From Symbiodinium natans (Eukaryota; Sar; Dinophyceae; Suessiales; Symbiodiniaceae), in the NCBI GenBank assembly GCA_905221605.1, contig CAJNDS010000591.1, positions 1-64,000 of the forward strand: DNA of 64,000 nt, in the 5' to 3' direction. Below, one piece after another: positions 1 to 9,700 of this stretch (its first letter is position 1; the number at the start of each line of letters is the position of its first letter). The notes below the pieces were generated by a model. It made no database searches, was not told where the DNA came from, and saw only the letters and a program-made list of their open reading frames with translations. The position numbers and the translations under genes were made by a program.

Positions 1-2172
1 ACACGTGAGGTATGAAAGACTGCTACTCCAGGTTCGTCCGCAGCTCCGGCTTTCTCGCACTTACTAACCGTGCCTTGCAGCCTCCCCCAAAGTAGCGTCC
101 CCTGGCTTTCTCGCTCTTACTCACCAGTTGACCAATAATGCATCTCACGCGGTTGCTTCATGGTAAAACTGCAGCTCGAGGTCCCGGCGTTCTCGCTCTT
201 ACTAACCCGGACCGACACTGCAGAGAAGCATTTACTGTTGTTCCCTCAGCGGAGGCGAGGCCGAACAACCATTCCGCTGCATCAGCGCAGCCAGGCCCTC
301 AGCTCCTCACTGAGCCAGGGCTCTCTTTAGACAGAGTTCCCTTGCTGGCAAGCCCTCTATCTCTATGTGACCCCCGCGGTGCCACGAATAAGCAGCTGCA
401 CCGCGTGTCTTAGGACCACAGTTTTCATTCGGATTTGTTGTTGTAGGCCTTCCAGTGCTTGAGGCCGAATCCAAACACCACATCTCACGTCACAAGGCTG
501 GCAATTTGGCTCCAACATCTGAAGATAGTAACACATACTCTGCGTGGCGTCCGCGTGAGCTAGCCTGTCCTTTCTTTAGGAGTTCGGCTCCTTTCATCGC
601 TTGTCTTACCACAGGTCTCTTTCGGTGGCCCCGTACTCAGCAGCCAGCACATGTACCATCCTCAGACGCCAGAGCCGCCTTGCCCCAGCAAGTGCCCATA
701 CAAACCACTCACCAGATAGTGAGAGCCAACATCTTCAAACAACCTCCAGCGGCCGTGCCGCGAGGACCTAAACATCTGCAAGGTTCCGCCTTGTCTGTGT
801 GCACGGACAGACCCCAGCCCTTGCCGGAGACGTGGATGTAAACAAAAGCAGGCCTGCCATGTCCAGCAGGCTGATTACCATTGGTTTCCTTCAGATGGGA
901 AAAGCGCGAAGATCGGGTAACCTCCATCTGAATCCTTTCCGGCCAATACCAACCCTTACAAACCCTCAGCACGGAGCGAGGCCGAAGGAGTCTTCTTGGA
1001 CTATTGGTTTTCCGGGGAGCAGCCACCACCAGCTGCTCTTCAACTTGCACTGCGCCGCACCACAGTCCTACTGCAAGTTCCTTGGCAACGGTTTCTCAGT
1101 AGCACCAGTCAATGAGCTTTACGACACTGATGCCTCTGGTTATTTATGTCCCGGCAGATCCACCAGGGTTGGGCCAAATCTTTTCTACCTGATTCTACCT
1201 GCGAAGAAAATCCTGTTGTGCTCAGCTTGCAGATCCCCGAAAACCTGCAAGCTTGGGCTCGAGCACACCGCAATTGTTCGGGACACTCCTGTCGCCACTG
1301 CAAGGATGCCTCTTGCAGTGCGACGTTGGCCTGCACTGTCTGCAGCGTGCCTGGCCGTTTCCCCCGTGTTTCGGTCTCACCTTCGTTTTCCACACAAGTG
1401 AGCGAGGAACCCAAACTCACCTTCAGCACAGCCCTCAATCCAAATGAGGGTCGGTGGGTTTTGCTCACCCAGAGACAGCAGGAATCTCTGGTGAGCAACA
1501 GGCTCTAGCGTCACCCCTCAAGCAAATCGAGGCTGCAACTCTCACTGTGACCCAGAGCAGACTGTAGGCCACAAGGTTCCCTCAGCAACGCGAGGACGAA
1601 AAGTTTCCCTCTAGCGTTCCCTCAGCAACGCGAGGACGAAAAGTTTCCCTCTAGCGAAGCGAGGCCGAAGACTGTGCACTCGAACGTCCTTCGTCGACGG
1701 CAGCAGTTCGCGGGCCGCCGCTCTATGACAGCTTAGCCGGTCAGCCGGCCTACGAGCAAACACAGTTTTGCCAGGGCCTCAAAACGGAACCTACCCTTAG
1801 TTACAAGCCCCAGAGCCAGCCACAACGGCACTAAAGACGCTCTCTACCTGAGCACCCCACCGGGGTTGAGCCGAAACCTTGAGCCAGACAGGAACTTTCG
1901 TCTGCACGCTGCGAGGCGTAGCCACCCGAAGGGGCCGTTGGTCAAGGTGAAACTAAACTAAAAATTACCTCGCTTGAGGTGTTGCGTTCTCAGCTAGGCC
2001 CTCTCTCAGCTGCAACCCTCAGCACTCGCGAGGCCGAACTTTGCCTTCCGCATGCATTGCTGTTGAGGCACTTGTTGTGGCATCAGCCTCCGTAAGTTTG
2101 GCAATCCCCACTCAGCACTGGATGTTCTGTTCGAGGCATATTTCCTCAGCGCATGCGAGGCCGCAAAGTAAA
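1..2172. repeat. Tandem duplication, copy 1 (unit about 2.17 kb)
   Basis: Bases 1 to about 1935 recur from 2173 to about 4027 with scattered substitutions. Both copies begin acacgtgaggtatgaaa. Copy 1 has an extra 40-bp tandem repeat (1579-1618 repeated from 1619) and about 33 bp near 774-808 that copy 2 lacks. Bases 1936-2172 are a tail found only after copy 1. The motif TTCTCGCNCTTACTNACC occurs three times near the start (52, 107, 190). I see no convincing protein: the open frames overlap on both strands and match nothing I know. The unit may be the 3' flank of the LINE to its right, which is transcribed towards it (inference). Confidence 0.85.
243..2164 (+). repeat. Bulged-A hairpin elements in duplication copy 1
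   Basis: Short units of the form CCTC-A-stem-loop-stem-GAGG, usually ending CCGA, lie at 243-264, 963-985, 1579-1599, 1619-1639, 1648-1668, 2016-2037 and 2144-2164. In each, CCTC pairs with GAGG, an unpaired A follows CCTC (TA at 1648), and GC pairs with GC below a 3-5 nt loop. At 1579 and 1619 the tail is GAGGACGA. Confidence 0.8.
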
Positions 2173-4027
2173 ACACGTGAGGTATGAAAAACTGCTACTC
2201 CAGGTTCGTCCGCAGCTCCGGCTTTCTCGCACTTACTAACCGTGCCTTGCAGCCTCCCCCAAAGTAGCGTCACCCTGGCTTTCTCGCTCTTACTCACCAG
2301 TTGACCAATAATGCATCTCACGCGGTTGCTTCATGGTAAAACTGCAGCTCGAGGTCCCGGCGTTCTCGCTCTTACTAACCCGGACCGACACTGCAGTGAA
2401 GCATTGACTGTTGTTCCCTCAGCGGAGGCGAGGCCGAACAACCATTGCGCTGCATCAGCGCAGCCAGGCCCTCAGCTCCTCACTGAGCCAGGGCTCTCTT
2501 TAGACAGAGTTCCCTTGCTGGCAAGCCCTCTATCTCTATGTGACCCCCGCGGTGCCTCGTATAAGCAGCTGCACCGCGTGTCTTAGGACCACAGTTTTCA
2601 TTCGGATTTGTTGTTGTAGGCCTTCCAGTGCTTGAGGCCGAATCCAAACACCACATCTCACGTCACAAGGCTGGCAATTTGGCTCCAACATCTGAAGATA
2701 GTAACACATACTCTGCGTGGCGTCCGCGTGAGCTAGCCTGTCCTTTCTTTAGGAGTTCGGCTCCATTCATCGCTTGTCTTACCACAGGTCTCTTTCGGTG
2801 GCCCGTACTCAGCAGCCAGCACATGTACCATCCTCAGACGCCAGAGCCGCCTTGCCCCAGCAAGTGCCCATACAAACCACTCACCAGACAGTGAGAGCCA
2901 ACATCTTCAAACTACCTCCAGCGGCCGTGCCGCGAGGACCTAAACACAGACCCCAGCCCTTGCAGGAGACGTGGATGTAAACAAAAGCAGGCCTGCCATG
3001 TCCAGCAGGCTGATTACCATTGGTTGCCTTCAGATGGGAAAAGCGCGAAGATCGGGTAACCTCCATCTGAATCCTTCCGGCCAATACCAACCCTTACAAA
3101 CCCTCAGCACGGAGCGAGGCCGAAGGAGGCTTTCTTGGACTATTGGTTTTCCGGGGAGCAGCCACCAACAGCTGCTCTTCAACTTGCACTGCGCCGCACC
3201 ACAGTCCTACTGCAAGTTCTTTGGCAACGGTTTCTCAGTAGCACCAGTCAATGAGCTTTACGACACTGATGCCTCTGGTTATTTGTGTCCAGGCAGATCC
3301 ACCAGGGTTGGGCCAAATCTTTTCTACCTGATTCTACCTGCGAAGAAAATCCTGTTGTGCTCAGCTTGCAGATCCCCGAAAACCTGCAAGCTTGGGCTCG
3401 AGCACACCGCAATTGTTCGGGACACTCCTGTCGCCACTGCAATGATGCCTCTTGCAGTGCGACGTTGGCCTGCACTGTCTGCAGCGTGCCTGGCCGTTTC
3501 CCCCGTGTTTCGGTCTCACCTTCGTTTTCCACACAAGTGAGCGAGGAACCCAAACTCACCTTCAGCACAGCCCTCAATCCAAATGAGGGTCGGTGGGTTT
3601 TGCTCACCCAGAGACAGCAGGAATCTCTGGTGAGCAACAGGCTTGCGTCACCCCTCAAGCAATGCGAGGCTGCAACTCTCACTGTGACCCAGAGCAGACT
3701 GTAGGCCACAAGGTTCCCTCAGCAACGCGAGGACGAAAAGCTTCCCTCTAGCGAAGCGAGGCCGAAAACTGTGCACTCACGCCCTTCGTCGACGGCAGCA
3801 GTTGGCGGGCCGCCGCTCTATGACAGCTTAGCCGGTCAGCCGGCCTACGAGCAAACACAGTTTTGCCAGGCCTCAAAACGGAACCTACCCTTAGTTACAA
3901 GCCCCAGGGCCAGCCACAACGGCACTAAAGACGCTCTCTACCTGAGCACCCCACCGGGGTTGAGCCGAAACCTTGAGCCAGACAGGAACTTTCGTCTGCA
4001 CGCTGCGAGGCGTAGCCACCCGAAGGG
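2173..4027. repeat. Tandem duplication, copy 2
   Basis: This is the second copy of the unit at 1-1935, near-identical by eye. The match stops at about 4027, just after the shared cgtagccacccgaagggg, where both flanks diverge. Low divergence suggests a recent duplication. No gene is supported here. Confidence 0.85.
2416..3765 (+). repeat. Bulged-A hairpin elements in duplication copy 2
   Basis: The units at 2416-2437, 3101-3123, 3716-3735 and 3744-3765 match those of copy 1 by position. They were therefore present before the 2.2-kb duplication. Confidence 0.8.
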
Positions 4028-4314
4028 GCTGAGGTTAGAGGGTGAAACATACAAACTACAAACTCTGCACAGTGAGACTACCGGTACTAGCCCTCACTTC
4101 CCTCAGACATTTGTCGAGGCCGAAATCCATGCCCTCATACCGTGGTCGAGGCCGAAATTCCCTCAGGACTTGCCGAGGCCGAACTTCCTTCATTTGCACC
4201 CCTCAGACCAGAGTCGAGGCCGAAACTTCCTCAGGCAGCACGCCGAGGCGGTATTTCTTGAGTCGGTTGGTGCTTCTCAGACCACTAGCCGTGTTTCTTT
4301 CTGGGCTACGCTGC
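4028..4314 (+). repeat. Dense cluster of five bulged-A hairpins
   Basis: Units lie at 4100-4124, 4132-4156, 4160-4183, 4200-4223 and about 4229-4250. The inner stem differs between units but stays paired: GAC with GTC, ACC with GGT, GG with CC, GAC with GTC, GGC with GCC. CCTC-A at the left and GAGG at the right are kept. No ORF of interest lies here; the kinase-like ORF on the minus strand ends at 4315. Confidence 0.8.
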
Positions 4315-5495
4315 TCACTCATCAGCTTCGTCATGTGGCATGCCCAGCGTGATTTTCTGGATCTCTGTTGCCGGAACCGAAAGTAGGGTTCCATCCCATC
4401 CTCGTTTTGCAATCCCGGCATCCAGCAGGTGCTGGGCAAATGGCCCGACATTGCCTACGCACGCCATCCAAAGCGCGCTGGCCTTGCCGTCGTACGTTCT
4501 GACCAATCCACGTATGGTTGCCAGTAGCTCCTCATCATACTTCTCCAGGAGGCGTACAAGGCCGCTTGATAGCTTGTATCTATCCTCCTGCAGCGTCGTC
4601 CACTCCGCCGTGTCAAAGAACACTGCCCGTGGTAACGATCCTGACATTGGGTCGCGCCCAACGTTGCTCACCGTGACATCCGATAGAGCAACTCCTTGCA
4701 TGGTCAGCCATGACGTTATAGCCACCAGGTAAAACAGGGACTGTCTGAGGATCCCGGCTTCATGGCGATTTTCCTGCCACCATGTGTTGAACAGCTCTGC
4801 CCTGCGGATGATACTTCCATAGAAGTAGTGGTGGCAATAACCCTCCACCGCTTCGTCGAAAAGGACTCCAATCCATCCTGCCCACAGGGTCCTGGTGACC
4901 AGGGTGGGGAATTGTTCCCCATACCCTGCTTCGTTGCCAAAGCTCTGGGGTTCCATCGCCAGTTTCATGACCCATAGCCGATCCAGAGCATATCCTCGTC
5001 GAGTGCGCCCTGCACCTATGAAGGGAAGCACCCTAGGCTGTAAGCTTTGCCCTGTCGTTGGGTTGCGGACCAATTGGACCTCCCCAAGCCAATGGAGCGC
5101 AGTCCTTGGCCTTTGCTCATGTCTTCCTTTTTCTCCTTTCCCTCAGCTTCCTGCGAGGCCATATTGTGGGCACCTGGCCCTTCCGCCAGCGTGACTGTAC
5201 GAGGCTCGCTTGCCTCTTGCTCTGTATTGACACCCTCAGCTTGGCGCGAGGCCGCTCTGTCTTCTCCTCTCTCCCGTAGGCGTACCGGACCCACCGGAGA
5301 TTCCGAAGCACTCTCCTCTTCCCTATCCCAAGGCTGCTCCGGGTGTCTGGCCTGTCGAAGCGGGGAACGTTCTCGGGGCGGGTCCTTCTGCTTGTTCTTG
5401 CTTTTGCCCTTGCCTTTGTCCGGCCGATTCCTTAACCAGGATGGCAATCGGGACCCTTGTCTTCTCATCGTAGCATCCGTCTTCCATTGCCTCAT
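4315..5495 (-). pseudogene. Kinase-like ORF downstream of the LINE, one likely frameshift
   Basis: The first part starts at an ATG at 5495. It is rich in K/R/E/S/Q and holds a KGKGKSKNKQK stretch. It runs into a second frame (open 5142-4315) that carries the domain. The switch probably lies at the G-run near 5082-5088, where GLG in frame one meets GEVQLV in frame two, as in a kinase glycine-rich loop. In the second frame, counting from 5073, I see VMK with Lys37 (beta-3-like), NE with Glu48 (helix-C-like), SDVTVSN with Asp132 and Asn137 spaced exactly as in HRDxKxxN, and FFDTAEW with Asp154 at the DFG place. HRD is replaced by LSD, the catalytic-loop Lys by Thr, and DFG by DTA, so it may be a divergent or inactive kinase. 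ASQEAEG and ASRQAEG in the N-terminal part are translated hairpin elements (5140-5160, 5233-5254). Kinase fold is inferred from motifs only. Confidence 0.5.
5140..5254 (-). repeat. Two hairpin elements read in frame in the kinase-like ORF
   Basis: Units lie at 5140-5160 and 5233-5254. On the minus strand both begin GGCCTCGC and end GCTGAGGG, and both are read as A-S-x-x-A-E-G in the first frame of this ORF. Confidence 0.75.
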
Positions 5496-5756
5496 TGCTA
5501 ATGGCCCACCTTGAGGATGAGGACGCCTTGTTCCACCCTCAGCTCTGCGAGGCCGAGGCCTCCTCTCTTTCCCTCAGCGGTGTCGCAAGCACACGGCACC
5601 GCGAGGCCGAGCTGCACTCCCTCAGCAAAGCGAGGCCGTAAACACCAATCGCAATTCCCCGTTGCGAGGCCCTCACCCTCAGCTACGAGGCCGAACCCCT
5701 GTCTCCTTGCACCAAACGGCTGCGGATTTACTGCGTCCCCTCAGCTTGGCGAGGCC
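5496..5756 (+). repeat. Hairpin array between LINE ORF and kinase-like ORF
   Basis: Five units lie at 5536-5556, 5571-5610, 5619-5638, 5676-5694 and 5738-5756. The one at 5571-5610 is the most telling: after CCTC and the bulged A, GCGGTG pairs perfectly with CACCGC over a 14-nt loop. The unit at 5676 has only one inner pair. The LINE frame stops at 5728, inside the last unit. Otherwise 5496-5727 holds no gene. Confidence 0.8.
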
Positions 5757-6744
5757 TAACAAACAATGACATCTTCTGCTGTGCGCTGGCTTGGGGCTTA
5801 GCTTTGGCGTGTTTCCCACCAAACTGAACGCGAGGCTGTTGAAACTGGACGTTGCTCATACTTCCACCATTGACAAGGGTTTGCGCTTGGGTAGCCAGCT
5901 TGCCCTGAGAAGTCCGCGATTTGCACTCCCCCGCCAGGCTTTTATTGCACTTCTGGCTGACCGGTGCATGTGTTCGGTCACACTTTGTGCAGACCCAACG
6001 GATTCCCAAATTCACCATATTGTGGGAGGGGTGGATACCCCACTCTTCACGCACTCGCGCCTCCGGCTGGTTGACGCAGTACTGTTCCAAGACCACCTCC
6101 AAGTTCGTGAGGGTTTGTTGTACATACAACCCGCACAGTTGACATTTCAGTGTTAAATTCCGGGGGTGTTCGCTGCCCTTCTCCCATTGATGCCCGCGCT
6201 CCGGGTCTTTAAGCAACTGCCATAGCCGCTGGCGTTTGTTGAGCTTGGCGTTGCCCTGCGCTTTTTTGCATCCCTCAGCTTTCTGCGAGGCCTCCATCTT
6301 CTCTTTGTAATGCGCATGGTCCAGAATGAAGGGGAAGTCTTCTTCTTTGCGCTTCCTCAGTATGTGGGCTGCGCGTGCACCGTACGCCAGGGAAAGTGTG
6401 CGCACCACATTGTCCAACTCTTTGACACGCCTCTTGTGCGCTGGGCTGTAAGCAGCCGCCGCTACTGCACCACATACTTTGTCTGCCATGTCATTCGCTG
6501 CTCGTCGCCACAACGTGCCCGGCCCCATCTTCGCCAGGAATTCCTCTTCAGTTTTGTGGGACGGGACCCAGGTTGCCTTGATACGTTTCCTGTCATTCCA
6601 CACTTTGCTCCATTCCAGGTCATCCTCCGGCGGTTGTGTTTTTTGTAGCACTTGGACTGCCGGCTTGCAATCCATAGTGACATCAATCAGATCCTCCGTG
6701 TGCTCCATTAGTCGGAAAAGCGCACGGCGCTCCATGTCCACCAC
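5728..6744 (-). pseudogene. LINE C-terminus: RNase H second half and zinc-rich domain
   Basis: This frame continues the RNase H begun in the frame ending at 6708. Acidic residues fit the RNase HI set: Glu5 in DMERRAL, Asp25 in TMDC, and Asp88 in ANDMAD, with WVPSH (59-63) just upstream; the first Asp is in the previous frame. Beyond it lies a K/R-rich helical stretch. Then come CQLC (201-204), WVCTKC (250-255) and further Cys, probably a zinc-binding tail for nucleic acid. EASQKAEG (151-158) is a translated hairpin element (6272-6293). The codon called Met at the track start is GTG, not a real start: this is the second part of one polyprotein separated by a 1-nt shift. The frame ends at 5728 in another hairpin. 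Confidence 0.75.
6272..6293 (-). repeat. Hairpin element inside LINE coding sequence
   Basis: CCTCAGC-tttct-GCGAGGCC. On the coding (minus) strand it reads E-A-S-Q-K-A-E-G without breaking the frame. Confidence 0.8.
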
Positions 6745-9700
6745 CGGCTGCCACGGGTAGACTCCACCAGGACACCATTTGTCCAGGACATAGCCACCAC
6801 TGCGAGGGCTGATGTTTGTACACGTGGGTCTATTCCTCCTGGACCTCCACTTGCGTCAGTGGCGAAGATCAGGCCTTCCGTTTCCACTTTTGCATCTGCT
6901 GCAAAGCATCCTTGGTAACGGAGACCTAAAAGGTGTTCCGGCGGCTTCGGGTGCCACACCGCCGGCTTTGGCAGGAGTGCCCTTGTCCATAGACACTCCC
7001 ATGGGTATTTGTGACGCAAGTATTCCTGGAGCTTGGGTTCTTTGAACCCTTGTTCACGCCAGTAAGGACATTCTTTGAGGACATGCTCCAGAGTTGCTGG
7101 CATTTGGCACTTCCTGCACCATCCTGGCTTGGACTCCGTGATGACGCCCGCATGCCACACTGACTTTATACCTTCCATAAGGCCTGGGCTTAGGCCTCCC
7201 AGCTTCGTCAACTTGTGATGCGGCGTCCAATCCAGCCCCTCTTGGGCACCAGCGCCACCTGCCTGTCGCGCTATCGCAGCCCGTTTCTGTTCCTCCAGGA
7301 ATCCCTCAAGCCATTTGTAGGCGATGCTACCCATGCGTGGCTGGGTCCAATCAACGTTGAGGACACTACCTCTCTTCCATTTGCCTGGGTCACTGGCATC
7401 TACCTTCAGATCCAGTAAGTACGCCATGGTTGCAGCCATCGGCCCCGTGACCAGTGGCCAGTGGTGTTTGGCCGCACTCAACCTCTTCCAAGTGGTTTTC
7501 CAGGCCAAGTCAAAGTGGGCTTTTCCGCCACCGATCCATGCACGGAAAACTTTGGCCACCACTTTGAAATGCTGCTTGTGGATTGTGCGCTTTGGATCTT
7601 GGCATTTCTTGGCTCCCATGTCCAAGATGGTTTCCAAACTCCCAAGCTTGTATTTACCCAGGTGTTTTCCTACCACTGTTCGGAGCCATTTCATTCTTTT
7701 GGGTGAAACCCCCACAGAGGGGTGCCCCCACAAAGCAACTGATGTGATCGCTGCCTTGACCACGCGGAGTTTAGTGCTGGGCGGCGGTCCCAGCCTAGAC
7801 AGTTTGCTATGTCTCGCACGGGCTTTCTTGGCCCGCGTTGCCGACGTCACCAAGCGACGCTTTCGCCCCCCTGTACTATCGACGCCCAGGTCACGCATCA
7901 CGTCGTACACCTGTGGCTCATGTGGCAGCAGGAGTTCTCGCAGGTGCTTGCTCGCCTGGGTACTGCTGGCCACAAACCCTGTCTTCTTGGATGAAATCGT
8001 GAAACCATTAGCATCCATCCCGTCCTTTAAGCTGCGGTAGACTCGTATGGCACTATCCGCCACGTGTTTAAAGGACTTATGCTGGATGTCAATTGAGACA
8101 TCATCCAACCAACAGTCCACGTTTGCCACATCTCGTCGCCTTTGGATCTTTTCTATCACCGGGTGCAATGCCACCTTTGCTAACGATGGCGCCGCTGGGC
8201 AACCCGCTTGCACGCCATTTGTAGCTCTGATGCCTGCCGATAGCACCCCATCCGCCACCAAGTATCTGGCACCCATGTACACTTCCAGTGCCATCTTCAG
8301 GATTAGCGGCGGATATTGCAGGGCCGTTGCTGCCATGATCAATTGCTGAAATTGGATGGTATCGAAAAAGGACTCGAGGTCCACAAAGAGTGACACCACA
8401 TGCACTCCATTTGTCTTTGCCACCTCATTTCGCAGTAGTCTGCCGACGGCCACGTCCAAGCAGCAACTGCCTGGGACTGCCTTGTCGTACGTGGCAGCTG
8501 TGGCATAGCCTGCCTGCCAAGTACTTACCAAATCCCATCGCAGACGGACCCAAGTCCTGTACAGGATGTGTAGCAAGGCGATTGGTCTTTCCCGGGTCAG
8601 ATTCTTCGGCAGCATTGCTATAAGGGAGACTGTCATTTGCTGCGGCCATGCTGCCTTGGCCTCACATTCATGGTAGAAGGACACAACGGCTTCAACTGCT
8701 TTATCGTCCATGGCCTGCAAATGGTCAATCCTCCAGCCATCCGGCCCCGGGCTCTTTAGTGCCAGTTTTTTGATCCTTGCCTTGACCTCGACAGGGTTCA
8801 GCGGCTCCACGCTGGCCGCTTGTTTTTTGGCTGCATCCTCAAGCTCCGTCATGAGCGAGGCCGATTTTGCCAACGGCTGGCCCGTCGTCCACACTGCCGC
8901 CCAGTGGTCTCGGCGAATGTGTGGCCGTTCCAGCATGTCATATTCCATGTAGGGTCTTTGTACCACTTGTTCTTCTTTTCGCAAGGCATTGTATAATGGT
9001 CGCATGCCCTTTTCCATGGCCTTACTGAGCCATTGCTTGTACTGGTGGGCTGTCTCCTCCATATCCGCCTTTCTCGCGTAGCATTGCTGTTCGTCGATGC
9101 GCTTCAGAACAAGCCTAGCGTCCGTACCCCGGCCCAGGATACTCGCAAGCATATCCTCCTGGTTCTGCGCATCACCCTCGTAATACTCGCCGAGCCTGCA
9201 TTGGACCAGACGCGCCACCGGATGTGCATCGCCATGATGTCTGCCTTGTTTGACCCATTGTTGGACCCGGTTCCAAAAGGCCGCCCTCTTGCCCGTCCAG
9301 ACAACGTTCTCCGGGTTGTTGACCACCAATTTCTTCCGCACAATCTCCGATTTAACACCCATACCATCGATTCGGCCTGTGATCGACCTCTCCACACCGG
9401 CACTCAGGTGAGCAAATGTCTCACTGAGCTCATCTTCCATCTTGGGTTCATCCAAGATGTTGATGCTCTGTGTGTTTTGTACTGGTTCATACTCCACAGT
9501 CTCCGTCACCAGTGCTCCCGCCTTCTTCATCTGGGGAACATCAGGGCTACTGCACGGTTGGGCCACCCTCCAATGCATTGCAGCATGAGGCCGAAAAGGG
9601 GTTTCCCAATCCGTTTTCACTTGAAGGATGGGCACCAAGCATTTCGCAACCAGCCCGTAATCGATTTCGTCCGATCCTTGGGCCGTTGGTTCCCCCACTC

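Noticed and set aside
138-4352. Proteins of 90-200 residues in the tandem duplication
   Set aside because: Frames overlap on both strands, start at arbitrary places and show no domain. Identity between copies comes from the recent DNA duplication.
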